Shown: positions 22,291 to 32,200 of the stretch, piece by piece
Layout of the letters: each line of letters starts with the position of its first letter
How positions within the stretch are numbered: position 1 is the stretch's first letter
Source: Symbiodinium kawagutii
Taxonomy: Eukaryota > Sar > Dinophyceae > Suessiales > Symbiodiniaceae
Direction: 5' to 3'
NCBI GenBank assembly: GCA_009767595.1
Contig: VSDK01015384.1
Span: 380,915 to 444,914, forward strand
Length of the DNA stretch: 64,000 nt
Position numbers and translations under genes: made by a program
Notes under the pieces: model-generated
What the model was told of the DNA's origin: nothing
Databases searched by the model: none
Seen by the model: the letters and a program-made list of their open reading frames with translations, nothing else

Positions 22291-22641
22291 CTGCTTGCGT
22301 GGAAAATCCACCATTTATATAGCTGGTTTACCTCTTCAAACCGGTGATTTTGAGCGCAACTAGGGGGCACTGCCAGACAGTAGAAGTATTGAAAGAGGAC
22401 TCTGCAACTGATTTGATTAGCCAGTCAAACCAAGATTAGTCGCTAATAATGTGAGTAATTCAAGCTACTCATGTTAGTTTGATTGGCTACTAAGAATAAA
22501 TTTATTTGCTTTTCAAGCTATGATCAGTAGCTCATCAGCATGATTAGCTAATGAGAATAGCTAAACCACACCCGACTAAGAAATGTCACTTTGACTAGCT
22601 GAGCCGCTTCTATTTGACACAGAATTGTGAACAATTCACAG

Positions 22642-22746
22642 TCCTTCGGAAGACCCGATGCCATCCAGCGCTCAGCCCGGATCAAACAGCACGCGGAAAT
22701 GTTTGGTTTAGCCATATGGATAGTATCCGCGCTGATATTGGTTTAG
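22642..22746 (+). CDS. Candidate terminal exon with C-terminal membrane helix
   Basis: Acceptor TTCACAG is followed by 35 codons ending in TAG: SFGRPDAIQRSARIKQ then a hydrophobic stretch FGLAIWIVSALILV. Codon use is GC-biased at third positions, unlike the AT-rich surroundings. Upstream exons were not located. A tail-anchored or single-pass membrane protein is possible; family unknown. Confidence 0.45.
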   Translation, partial: SFGRPDAIQRSARIKQHAEMFGLAIWIVSALILV

Positions 22747-22749
22747 TTG

Positions 22750-23230
22750 TTCAATGGTTTCCAGCCAATTGGTTACCATCCATATGAATAACATTTGGTT
22801 TATTAGTTGTTTAGTTGGTTGGTTGTTAGCCATTCTAAGCCATCGGTATTCAGCGTTCAAAGCAGCCACAATGAACCATCAAACCATTTTTGATAACTGT
22901 TGCACTCTGGTAAACTGACCTGGAAGTGGACTATCCAGCATTTGTATCCAGGTGTACTGGTTCACACCAAACAAGTGTGACTCGGGTAACCCGGAAGTGG
23001 AAGATCCACCACTGGTATTGCTTTTACCCGGAAACAAATAATTCTGAGCGCAACCAGCTAAGTTTGTCAGAGGATATCAACCCATTGTCAGCAACTACTG
23101 TTCAATATTCAAAGTAGCCATGATAAAACATCAACTGATCAATCAATCAGTGATAACCATTGTGAACGATCATTGACCATGGCTGGTTGGTTTGTTTGTT
23201 GGTTGGTTGGTTAGTTGGTTTCACCATCTG
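22750..23230. other. AT-rich DNA with TTGGT repeats
   Basis: GGTTGGTTGG-type runs near 22810 and 23185-23220; no exon recognised. Confidence 0.5.
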
Positions 23231-23234
23231 ACAT

Positions 23235-23819
23235 GGCACCAGCAACATCTCCACTGACCCGCACCTGTCCCGGGTGCAGATGCTTTCGAGTCCAGCCCTC
23301 CGCGGCGAAGATCATTGGGTATACACCAATGCTAGGTTGTTATCGGATGACGAAGATATCAACGCACATATGCACAACAAGTCATACAGCTATTCATCAA
23401 ACAAATCAGAACTGTACAATTTACAAACTTGTGACAGCAAGTCCATGAACTTGGTGCTGCTTGAAAATCTGCAAAAATATGGTGAGTGAAAACAATCTTC
23501 GCTTTAGCAAGCGCAAAGGCCAATATCGCGGCAATGATATATGTATGTATATATATATATATATTGTAAATTATGGCACCGGGCAACTAAAACACACTCT
23601 ACGGTGAGATGGTATCGTGCCCAAATTGAAGGAAATCTTGTCCCATCCCTAGGGCACCGCTTGGCGCGTCAGATTCTAGCAGTGGATTCACGGTACTCCC
23701 CGAAGGTCAAGCTGGTTTGGCAGGAAATACCAGGGGATCTCAGTGTACGGTTTCCCATCCCAGGTTGGGATACTGCAAATAGTACAGGCTTTGGTAATGG
23801 GAATTCGGTAGGTCAGTAG
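23235..23819 (+). CDS. Candidate two-exon plus-strand gene, product unknown
   Basis: First block, about 23235-23480, reads VQMLSSPALRGEDHWVYTN, LLSDDEDINAH and MNLVLLENLQKY and ends at a consensus donor GTGAGT. Second block, up to the stop at 23817-23819, reads RWYRAQIEGNLVPSLGHR, QILAVDSRYSPKVKLVW and VRFPIPGWDTANS. The acceptor for the second block is unclear (intervening TA microsatellite at about 23541-23567). Both blocks have balanced composition and plausible proteins. Its stop is about 60 bases from the stop of the opposite-strand gene at 23880. Not recognised. Confidence 0.5.
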
Positions 23820-23879
23820 AGTGATGGAGCTCCGTGTGCTATCTGCATACTATCTTAATAAAGGAAGTCTTTAAACATG

Positions 23880-24414
23880 TTAATAGCCAGTTGGTAAGCA
23901 GAATAAGCTGCTTCTAAAGAAGGACATGGCTTCCCTGACCGCAGTGAACCATTGTCGGATAAAGGAATCAACCCAGGTACCAACAGCATCGATTGTATGA
24001 TTTGAATCCAGCTGCTTGTATTCAAATACTGCCTTGTGTTCCATTGATTGGATGCGCTTGGGGTAGGAAACCCAACCTCAAACGCACACACACACACACA
24101 AATGTAGGCAAATACCTTTTGGGGTCTTATACGAGCCTTGGTCAAATAATCACATTGGGAATTCTACTAGCCAAGTCAAACTAGGAATCTATGAGACCAG
24201 TATCAGTTTTTAGTCACCAGGAACCATTGCTGCACATGAACTGAGTCGCGCCGAGAATCAAAGCCAACAAACATATCAAAACTCATGATCAATGCTGGTC
24301 CTGATTCATGACAATTATCAAATCGGGATGAATGATACATGTGGTGTCAACCACGATGGCCTCTGTCGGTCTTTCTCTGGCCTGACTGTGGTGTCGGAGG
24401 TTCAGCATCTTTGG
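23880..24414 (-). CDS. Two terminal exons of a minus-strand gene, product unknown
   Basis: Exon 24352-24414 (63 nt, PKMLNLRHHSQARERP) has donor GTTGAC in phase 0. Exon 23880-24032 (153 nt) follows acceptor ACAAG in phase 0, reads AVFEYKQLDSNHTIDAV, GTWVDSFIRQWFTAV and SFFRSSLFCLPTGY and ends in TAA. The two join in frame. A CA microsatellite (about 24086-24101) lies in the intron. Upstream exons not found. Not recognised. Confidence 0.5.
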
Positions 24415-24948
24415 CTCCAATGGTAGGTGATGGAATAAAACAAAAAACAAAGGTAGCTTGGTAGTGTTGGAAATGTTCTACCCATGGTTTGCCATGCTGG
24501 GGAAAAAAGGAAATATGCATATATATATATATATACATACATACATGCATACTGTATCAAAAAAACACATATGAAATACCAGGTATATACTATACTAGTG
24601 CATAATAGTGATAACAATGATAATAACTATAATCTATATATAGTATTTTTACATCTACGTGAAACCTGCACGCAAATGCACGCAATATCTGACCTTTTTG
24701 CTGGAAATGGTGGTAAATGAGCAACTGTCACCATGGTCAGTAGGTCCCAAGAGTTCCGCAACAGTCACCACAACTGATTGTCAAGGCAACTTGTCTGTTC
24801 AACCTGCGACCAACTAACAGAACTCTAACTGGCTTAGTCCTTATTTACCACAACAACCATCATTTCCACAAATGGGCCTTGACTATAATGATGGCTAGGC
24901 ATGGCTAGGCTTAATAACTACCAAGTTTCCATCTATTGGATCTTAGCA

Positions 24949-25095
24949 TACCCCTGGATTGGTCAAGACCATGCTGGCCTTTCGGATTCAACCAGCAATA
25001 ACCAGTCCCGTGGTGCCCCGAACGGCGCATCAATGCACCTGCTCCTCACGGCGACGGAAGCGTTTCTGAGCCTTGGCAGGCGACGAACAACATGA
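24949..25095 (+). CDS. Candidate plus-strand terminal exon
   Basis: Acceptor TCTTAG precedes AYPWIGQDHAGLSDS, NNQSRGAPNGASMHL and TEAFLSLGRRRTT, stop TGA at 25093-25095. GC-rich codons stand out from AT-rich surroundings. Isolated; no family recognised. Confidence 0.4.
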   Translation, partial: YPWIGQDHAGLSDSTSNNQSRGAPNGASMHLLLTATEAFLSLGRRRTT

Positions 25096-25146
25096 AGTTC
25101 GGCGAAATCCAAGAGATTATTTGCTAATTCGTTGACAAATTGTTAC

Positions 25147-25256
25147 ATATGGTGGTTTCTCAAAATAGGGAGCCCCAAAAATGGTTGATTGTTTATTATA
25201 ATGCTTACTAAAGTGGATGATTTCGGGGGTACCCCTATTTTGAGAAACCACCATAT
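25147..25256. repeat. MITE-like family 1 copy (best preserved)
   Basis: ATATGGTGGTTTCTCAAAAT at the left is perfectly complementary to ATTTTGAGAAACCACCATAT at the right over 20 bases; total 110 bp. Confidence 0.9.
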
Positions 25257-25259
25257 CCA

Positions 25260-26155
25260 TGGTAGTTGAACTGATTAACTAGTATGGATTCATAATCATT
25301 AGGATGGTGATCCATGGATATCAATGGTAGAAAGATTGGTCAATGATTAACACATGCTCATAAACAATGATGGTTCATTCAATAATCAATGCTCATTATT
25401 GGTAGTTAAAACTGGTTGATAATTGTAACACACAGGCTTGAATATATGTTGTGTCACTGATAAATAGATCGCCTGCGCCATATTAGAATATAGGACTTTG
25501 GAATAAGTATTGGTTCCATGTAGTAAGTAGGAGATGCACAAAAGAAGCATCATGACAGTGTGGAATCAAGCTGCATGGATCAGATCTTGCTTGGACTTGT
25601 ACATGAAAACTCCTAGCCACAAACAACAACATCAACACATTTAAATATCTCTTTATACATATATATATATATATGTCCCTTTATCTATTTATTTATGTAT
25701 AAATTTGAAAATGAACATATACAAATGCACGAAACAATGAATAGATAAATATGAAAACACTAGCACCTATAAATAAATGAATACGTATAGACTTGTCAGA
25801 ATGTAACCGCATGCACGATATATGCATCATCAAAATGACAGCTGTATGTACTTTGAATGTTTGCAGGTACATGTATCTTTGAAACTCTGGTTGGTCAAAT
25901 GTACTTAATCAACAAATCTATAAGCAATCCACTGTTGCTTTTGCAAAAGAACATATATAACTTGCACGCCCCCTTGACTTTATAAACCCTCTGCCTTTTA
26001 GGAGAGACATGGGGCGTGTTGTTCTTTGTCAAGCCTAACCGTTAGTTTCCATGATATATGTTGGCCACAAGCACATGCAAGATTTGGTTTCTTGTCTCTT
26101 GATGTCTCTTGATACATGTAAATATATTCATATATCTTTAAATACCTATATATAT
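25260..26155. other. AT-rich DNA, no gene seen
   Basis: Contains a TA tract near 25657-25673. Nothing coding-like on either strand. Ends at the boundary of the Ngaro-like element. Confidence 0.5.
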
Positions 26156-26454
26156 AAAGACTCAGCAAGTTCCTTTTTCCTTTTCAGCGTTGCAAGACCA
26201 ATTTGGTCAATAATAAACAAATTCAAACGAAAACGCTTTCCCATTCGAAAGAGGTGACAAACCGTAAATGGGTATTCGGACCCTGTGCTGACTGAAGTTG
26301 CCCCGGCCAAACCACAGGACACTTCAACTCCAACACTCTTGGTACTCTGTGAGCCCGGCCCTTCCTCAGGCAGCACAGACGCTACCAAGTTTAACGCGAC
26401 TTCTTCATCGCTTGCGACTTTTTCATCGCTTTTGTTTTTGGTTTGTGCCTCTTT
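26156..26454 (-). repeat. Split direct repeat B2 (outer, 299 bp)
   Basis: Matches 26544-26842 at an offset of 388 bp, with a single C/T difference near 26232/26620. Forms the 3' end of the element. Confidence 0.95.
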
Positions 26455-26471
26455 GGGTGGGAGGGCTCGGG

Positions 26472-26544
26472 AGCTGAGCCGATAGCTACAGAGAAAAGTG
26501 AAAATTACACTTACTTCGTCTTTACTCCCGTTTACGTAGGAACA
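26472..26544 (-). repeat. Split direct repeat A2 (73 bp)
   Basis: Identical to 34145-34217 (AGCTGAGCCGATAG…GTAGGAACA). Lies between B1 and B2. Confidence 0.95.
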
Positions 26545-26842
26545 AAGACTCAGCAAGTTCCTTTTTCCTTTTCAGCGTTGCAAGACCAATTTGGTCAATA
26601 ATAAACAAATTCAAACGAAAACGTTTTCCCATTCGAAAGAGGTGACAAACCGTAAATGGGTATTCGGACCCTGTGCTGACTGAAGTTGCCCCGGCCAAAC
26701 CACAGGACACTTCAACTCCAACACTCTTGGTACTCTGTGAGCCCGGCCCTTCCTCAGGCAGCACAGACGCTACCAAGTTTAACGCGACTTCTTCATCGCT
26801 TGCGACTTTTTCATCGCTTTTGTTTTTGGTTTGTGCCTCTTT
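26544..26842 (-). repeat. Split direct repeat B1 (inner, 299 bp)
   Basis: Near-identical to B2. It overlaps the last codons of the recombinase gene, so the C-terminus of the recombinase is encoded in the repeat. Confidence 0.95.
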
Positions 26843-27900
26843 CCACCGCCCCCAGCCCTGCTTTGCATAGGCTCAAGCGGAGGCAAGGCATGTGAAACAC
26901 TATGAAGGTATTGGGTGCGGAGGTTGCGGGAGAATTGATTCCATGGGACATGGAGCGACGTGAGTACCGCTAGGCCCTCGTTTATGTACAACCTTGCTGT
27001 CTTAGCAGCCATCCAACGACCATGTAAGAGCAACCTGTCCAGCGAACCATGCTGGCGAAACTGGAATGTTGCTCCACCACGCCTCAGTGAATAAGGACGC
27101 AGTTCGAGGTCATTAAAATTCAACGAAGAAAGGACGGCAGTAAAAGTACTACGCCACTGGTACGGGGTACCTGTCAGCTTTGCTGAACTGGACGCAGAAG
27201 ACAGCCATTGTTGCACACGACGGGTGATGTCGACGATGGAGATCTTAACAGATTCCATAGCTCCTTGGCGTTGTCCGCCTTTTGTGAGTCCCAAGGAAAT
27301 CAAAACAGTGTTGCCATCAGCTGTGACAGAAAAATCTTTCTTGGTGAGTCCAAGAATTTCTCCAGTGCGTAAAAGCCCATGAAAGCCTAAAAGTAGGCTC
27401 AAGGCAAAAAGAGGCTGGTTCGTGAAACAAGCATACCCAACCATTGCATGTAAAATTTCCATTGGCATTGGAGGGGCCCTATTTGGCAACTCGGTAGTAT
27501 TCCAAGTTTTTAAAAGTCGCCAAGTACCTTGCAAAGAACCGCGGACTTGAGGTTGGGCGTCCTGCAAGGCCGCAAGCGTGTCTGATGCTAAGGCACGTCT
27601 CTCTCCTGTTGCCCAAAGATGCTCGATATAGTCACTGGCGATGCCATCGAGCAAATGCTTCTGGCTAGGCAAAGTCAACTGGTGATCTTTTAAAAATTCG
27701 AAGAACTTTTGCAAGGCACGGTCATATCGTGCACGAGTGCTAGGCTGGACAGTCAATTGCTTTAAAGAACCAAGACGCTTACGTGAATCAATTCGCTCTT
27801 CCTTCGTTCGTGCTTCAAGAACCCTTTTTGGCATTCTTCCATTTTTGTTTGACCGGCCTTCGGCTCGGTCTGTCCGCTGGGTTTTGGGCCGTATGGACAT
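26779..27900 (-). CDS. Tyrosine recombinase of the Ngaro-like element
   Basis: 373 residues, the usual size for DIRS/Ngaro recombinases. The enzyme would cut and join the circular element copy and host DNA through a 3'-phosphotyrosine link. Catalytic signature is complete by eye: Arg178 in GLLRTGEILGL, Lys207 in LTKGGQ, Arg273 in YSLRRGGATF (box II, with Tyr where His is common), His293-Gly-Arg-Trp, and nucleophile Tyr305 in TARLYINEG. N-terminal 50-150 is the helical core-binding part; the C-terminus is Lys-rich. The first ATG (27900) lies inside the 3' end of pol, overlapping it by 86 bases in another frame, so expression needs reinitiation, frameshifting or a separate message. Confidence 0.93.
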   Translation of the reverse strand: MSIRPKTQRTDRAEGRSNKNGRMPKRVLEARTKEERIDSRKRLGSLKQLTVQPSTRARYDRALQKFFEFLKDHQLTLPSQKHLLDGIASDYIEHLWATGERRALASDTLAALQDAQPQVRGSLQGTWRLLKTWNTTELPNRAPPMPMEILHAMVGYACFTNQPLFALSLLLGFHGLLRTGEILGLTKKDFSVTADGNTVLISLGLTKGGQRQGAMESVKISIVDITRRVQQWLSSASSSAKLTGTPYQWRSTFTAVLSSLNFNDLELRPYSLRRGGATFQFRQHGSLDRLLLHGRWMAAKTARLYINEGLAVLTSLHVPWNQFSRNLRTQYLHSVSHALPPLEPMQSRAGGGGKRHKPKTKAMKKSQAMKKSR

Positions 27901-30900
27901 ATGCCCAAACGACCTGCACGCCTGTACAAAGAAGGAGAGCGTTGATTCGGAGTAATGTGCGTCTTAATTTTTTGCTGCTTGACCGCCCACGACTTAAAGC
28001 ATGTAGCACTACTAATGAATCTACCATGTGAACGAATCGCACTTGAGTGCATGCTCGGCGTTCCAAGCGCCACTTGAGAGCACACAACACAGCGCGCATT
28101 TCTAACACATTGATGTGTTCTTTGCGTCCTGTCCATCGCCATGACGCAGCTGTGGACCACTTCCACAACTTTGACGGCAAACTTGCTCGTAAACGATGGA
28201 AACGGACTGGATCCTCTGTTCCAGCTTGCAAAAGCATATCCTCACCTTTGAGACTGACCATTGGGGCCAGTTGTTCCACCAATTGCAATTCACCAGTATC
28301 AACCGCACTGGGAGAACTGCCCATTCTGTGCATAGGTGGCCTTTGTAAAAACATAGGCAACGTTGCTCCCTCACCGGGAGCACAACGACGAGCTGCTTCC
28401 TGTACACTGATGGGAGAGTTCAAACCTAAGACATTTCCCAATTTGCCGAGCAACCAAACTACCACAGGCACACTCCATGAATTGCCCAACAAAGTGTATC
28501 GGCATGCCAAGTGGTCCGCACTACCTTGAAATCGTTTGCTCATACATTGCTCCGTGTATCCCTTTGGGAATCCGAGCATGCATTCACGTTCTTCAACATT
28601 GGGAACTCTAAATTCGCCTTGTTTGTTCTTTAAACAAAAACGATCAACATATTGATAAGGTGGGAAACGGTGTTGGTCTTGTGCCCACCGTTCGCGCTCA
28701 TGTGTCAAACATTTTTGTAGTCCAGCTGGACGTCTCCCCGGAGTTTTACTCGCACGGGAGGTTGTAAAGGTTGGAAATTTGTCATCACTGACTTTGTTCC
28801 AGCCGGGTGAAAGGTACTTGCGTGCTTCAAGAGTGACTTCAAATTCCACGCGAGTGTACTGCTTACCTTCCTGATCAATGGCCACCATGGTGACTCCTTC
28901 CTCTGGAATGAGTTCCCAATCAAGCCAATAAAAGCGAGGTCGACGGCAAAGTGAAATTTGGCCTGCATCGATCATAAACGGAGTGTCTCCATAACTGTCA
29001 CTCATGACAGTCAAATCAGCCGAATCCATGGAAAAAACACTTTCCATGAGAGTGACAACTCGTGCCCAAGGGAATGCGGCTTTCACTAAGGAGCGAATCC
29101 GATCAACATGCCAATACAATCCACTGCGTTCATCACGTAGCACACCTTTGCGATCACAGTTTAGGCCAGAGACTCCCTGGCAAGGTGGCCCTGCTCCCAA
29201 AACAACCAGTGCAGCCTGACTGTAGCGGCAAGCCCAACCACGCACTTCTTCTGCTGTAACCTTGGTAACGTCCTCAAAGTGTTCTGCTGCTGGGAACCGG
29301 CTTTCGACTACACGTCGTGCCTGGGCATTTGCCTCAACTGATACGTGTCCTAAGCTTACCCATCCCAAACAGTCCACAGCAACACGAAGAGCTGCTATAC
29401 CGTCGAACAATCCGATAGAAAGCACATTGGTCACCTCCAGGGGCTCAACCACATCACCACGAACCTGACAAAGGGAAGCACCAACTCCCCACTCTGTGAG
29501 ACCCACAGAGGCCGTCACTCCTCCACCATACTCCGACGCATCACTAGCTGTAACGGTAGGGAGCAGTGGGGTACGAAAGTTGACAAAAGACAAAGGGACC
29601 AAACACAAGAACCGGGAAATTTCCAGCTTGACCAACCGGGGAATAGGTAGCTTGACAATGGGAGGATACCCTTCAAAAGCACTGATTGCATGCCATATAT
29701 GATTCAACGCGCCAAGGAGAGGACGCCTGAACATACACAGGTAGACGAAACCACCGGCTACAACTTGAAGCTGCTTTTGGCTGCACGTAGTGCTTGACAG
29801 AAGTGACACGGCCAACTGACAGTACCTCAAAACCTTGTCCGGCTTGGGTGACGCCAAACCAAGTGAACCATCCACCTCAGCTCCTTGAACTTCGGCATGG
29901 CGACTTTGCTGTACTCCCTTCTTAGGGTGACGTGGCACCTTGCTTTGTAAATACTCCTCCCGTAGTCCAAATACCAATGGAGAAATTTGTCCTTCAATAG
30001 CATCAGCCATTGACCTATTGACACAGCGCAATTCATCGAAGTTATCCAGGTAAACTCTGTACATCCACGATGAACGGGGGAAATGACGATCTTTTCGAAT
30101 CTCACTTTCACCTCCAATGCTCAAAGTGTTGTCCCTCATGGACCGTTGGACAATCACCCGATGCACATGCTGCGCAAGGGATACTGAGTTCTTAAATCCC
30201 ATAGGCAACACTGTGCTGCAAAGATAAAACTTGCCCTGGCCCTTTGGACTGAGGCTTGCAGGCAGTTCTTTGTTGAAAGTGAGATAAGGGTGCCATTCCT
30301 TTGGAACACGAAAAATGTAGAAAAAGCAACGTACATCTTCCGACGAAATGACCAAATCATCACTTGGGTGAAGTTGCAAGGCAGACATGCCAGCCCAGCT
30401 GGGTAACGTTGAAATATCACCATCCACCCCACGGCATATAGAGTTAAGCGGAATCAAGTTCATGATTAACCGCCTCACTTCATAGCCATTGTGAAATTCA
30501 GATTTTGACACTCCAAACATTCCGTTGAGCAACTTCTGCCCCTGTACAGTGGCTACTTCAGATTCATGTATGATCCTACAAATTCCCTTTTGAACAAGGC
30601 CTTTGGCAACTTGTTCCCAATGTTCATCTCTGACCATGACCTTTGGAGGCCGCACACAAATCTGGTCCTGTTCGGGAAGGAGGTAATCTTTGAAATTCTG
30701 TACATAGTGCAAACATCCGTGTTCCACAACGGACGTCAACTCAACTCCTCCTACTTCCTCTGGTAAAGCCGGGAGTAAATTCTCCCACTGTACATATTGA
30801 GCCGTTTGTACTTCTTCTCCTTTGTAATCAATGCCACGACATCGGAAAAAATGGTCCCAACTCACTTCGTCTTGCGACTCCTTCCACTTCACAACCCTTT

Positions 30901-31699
30901 GACACTGAGCACATAAAAATCCTAACACCTCCAACTGAATAGGTGAAACAACCAAAGGCCCGTCAATGCCTTCACCATTGAGTGAATTCAAGCCAATGGT
31001 TAAACATCTAAGACACACCAACACCGTGTCTTCAACCTCTGGGAGTGCACTAGTTAGCACCGTGTGGGAAGTGGGCAGAGGATAAATCCTGCCCTTGGGC
31101 AAGGTCTTGCAACGCCATTCAACTAAACCCCCCAAACGATTAACCAACCAGTCACACATCCCAGCAAACGTGAACCCCCCACGCAACTCAACATCAGCAC
31201 TTTTTTGACTGGGGCTCACGGAAGATCCAACTGCTGTGTCGGCTCCGGGAGTGGCAGCTCCCATGTGAGAAACTTCGACAACTGCAGCAGGTGAAACACT
31301 ACATTGAGCAGCAGCTTCTTCAGGTCGATCCAGACTTCTCTTTGGTGAGGGTAGTGAAGTTTGAGCTTCTTTGAAAGGCTTTCCATTTTTGCGAAGGTCT
31401 TGTTCTCGTCTTTGGCCTCCATCTTTTTCGGGAGCCACTACTCCCACTTTCTTTCTCCTCAGGAGCTTGCTCCACCTCCAGGCTTGGGACCTGGATCTTT
31501 GCGTTTCCCCTTTCCTTTCTCCTCCGACTTCCCTTTTTTGGATCCTTTGCCTTGACTTCCCTTTCCTCCCCAAGCGGGAGCACTTCCACGATGTTCTACA
31601 TCTAGTTTTGCTTCTCTCTTCGCCGACTGGAGCTCTGCGATGGTGGAAATTTGTGGGATAGCACTTGGGGCTAATTCCAATTTTTCCGCTGTAGTCCAT
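27815..31699 (-). CDS. RT - RNase H with inserted cytosine-5 DNA methyltransferase (Pol)
   Basis: 1294 residues from the first ATG; true coding probably starts after residue 80 because the beginning overlaps Gag in another frame. Order by residue: Cys-rich region with C229-X2-C232 and C263-X2-C266; RT about 360-600 with palm Asp455 (SSEDVRCFFYIF), LPMGFKNSVS (498-507) and active site YLDN (550-553); RNase H first Asp720 (SDASEYGGG); methyltransferase 757-1090 with motif I LFDGIAA (764-770), PPCQ with catalytic Cys840, motif VI MESV (885-888), RRPRFYW (919-925), LGFPKGYT and motif X LLGNSWSVPVV (1070-1080); then RNase H continues with HINVLE (Glu1200), MVDSL (Asp1227) and NPADRPSR (Asp1276). 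Motifs I and X look DNMT3-like. The reverse transcriptase would copy the element RNA and the methyltransferase could methylate CG sites in the DNA copy. Confidence 0.93.
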   Translation of the reverse strand: MDYSGKIGISPKCYPTNFHHRRAPVGEERSKTRCRTSWKCSRLGRKGKSRQRIQKREVGGERKGETQRSRSQAWRWSKLLRRKKVGVVAPEKDGGQRREQDLRKNGKPFKEAQTSLPSPKRSLDRPEEAAAQCSVSPAAVVEVSHMGAATPGADTAVGSSVSPSQKSADVELRGGFTFAGMCDWLVNRLGGLVEWRCKTLPKGRIYPLPTSHTVLTSALPEVEDTVLVCLRCLTIGLNSLNGEGIDGPLVVSPIQLEVLGFLCAQCQRVVKWKESQDEVSWDHFFRCRGIDYKGEEVQTAQYVQWENLLPALPEEVGGVELTSVVEHGCLHYVQNFKDYLLPEQDQICVRPPKVMVRDEHWEQVAKGLVQKGICRIIHESEVATVQGQKLLNGMFGVSKSEFHNGYEVRRLIMNLIPLNSICRGVDGDISTLPSWAGMSALQLHPSDDLVISSEDVRCFFYIFRVPKEWHPYLTFNKELPASLSPKGQGKFYLCSTVLPMGFKNSVSLAQHVHRVIVQRSMRDNTLSIGGESEIRKDRHFPRSSWMYRVYLDNFDELRCVNRSMADAIEGQISPLVFGLREEYLQSKVPRHPKKGVQQSRHAEVQGAEVDGSLGLASPKPDKVLRYCQLAVSLLSSTTCSQKQLQVVAGGFVYLCMFRRPLLGALNHIWHAISAFEGYPPIVKLPIPRLVKLEISRFLCLVPLSFVNFRTPLLPTVTASDASEYGGGVTASVGLTEWGVGASLCQVRGDVVEPLEVTNVLSIGLFDGIAALRVAVDCLGWVSLGHVSVEANAQARRVVESRFPAAEHFEDVTKVTAEEVRGWACRYSQAALVVLGAGPPCQGVSGLNCDRKGVLRDERSGLYWHVDRIRSLVKAAFPWARVVTLMESVFSMDSADLTVMSDSYGDTPFMIDAGQISLCRRPRFYWLDWELIPEEGVTMVAIDQEGKQYTRVEFEVTLEARKYLSPGWNKVSDDKFPTFTTSRASKTPGRRPAGLQKCLTHERERWAQDQHRFPPYQYVDRFCLKNKQGEFRVPNVEERECMLGFPKGYTEQCMSKRFQGSADHLACRYTLLGNSWSVPVVVWLLGKLGNVLGLNSPISVQEAARRCAPGEGATLPMFLQRPPMHRMGSSPSAVDTGELQLVEQLAPMVSLKGEDMLLQAGTEDPVRFHRLRASLPSKLWKWSTAASWRWTGRKEHINVLEMRAVLCALKWRLERRACTQVRFVHMVDSLVVLHALSRGRSSSKKLRRTLLRINALLLCTGVQVVWAYVHTAQNPADRPSRRPVKQKWKNAKKGS
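28430..29431 (-). other. C5 cytosine methyltransferase domain inside Pol
   Basis: All key motifs are visible in order: S-adenosylmethionine loop (LFDGIAA), catalytic GPPCQGVSGLN (Cys840, codon near 29182-29180), Glu of MESV, RRPR and the C-terminal LGNSWSVPVV. Motif VI has Ser where Asn is usual (ESV for ENV). No stop or frame break interrupts it. Confidence 0.9.
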
Positions 31700-32200
31700 G
31701 GGATACCTTGACTGATCTTTTCGAGACTTTTTAGTCTCTGCACCAGGAAGTCTCCAGCTTCCGCAATCCGCCCCTGGGCCAATAAGTCGACTGTTGACCC
31801 CACCGTGATTGCTTCCTTCAATCCTGCTCCAGTCAATCTCTGACTCAACTGGCTGCGGATGTAACGAAGTGCCACCGGCTGCAACGTGGTCTCGTCGCTC
31901 CCCCAGACGCCTTCCACATCCGTCAAGACGTTTCTCATCCTCATCAACGCCAATGACATCAGTAGTCCAGGTCCGTGACGATGTAGCTGCCTCACTCGAC
32001 CTTGGTCTTGAACTGCGTCTGAAGGATCCTCTGTGCTTCCACTCGAGCTCCCCTCCTTGCTGCTTGAACTTGACGAGGAACTGCTTTCCTTCTTCTTTCT
32101 CATCTTCTTCTTCGCATAGGAAGTCACCTTTCTTCGAACCCTGCTGCGAGGGTCCATCCCTGTGCCTGAAAACACCAAGGCTTCTTTGCCACGCTCCTGC
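31459..32200 (-). CDS. Gag-like C-terminal part (capsid-like, Lys/Ser-rich)
   Basis: Open in a third frame from inside ORF2 to a stop at 31459. Coding character begins near 32190 (EALVFSGTGMDPRSR) and continues through KKESSSSSSSSSKEG, a helical block HRHGPGLLMSLALMRMRN…AEAGDFLVQRLKSLEK and a basic Gly/Lys tail KGKGKRKDPGPKPGGG that could bind RNA. It overlaps the start of Pol by about 240 bases. Relative to ORF2 it is one base back (-1). Homology to a named Gag family was not recognised; assignment comes from position, composition and the helical block. Confidence 0.6.

Noticed and set aside
27737..28529. Plus-strand frames opposite pol and recombinase
   Set aside because: Antisense to well-supported motifs on the minus strand.
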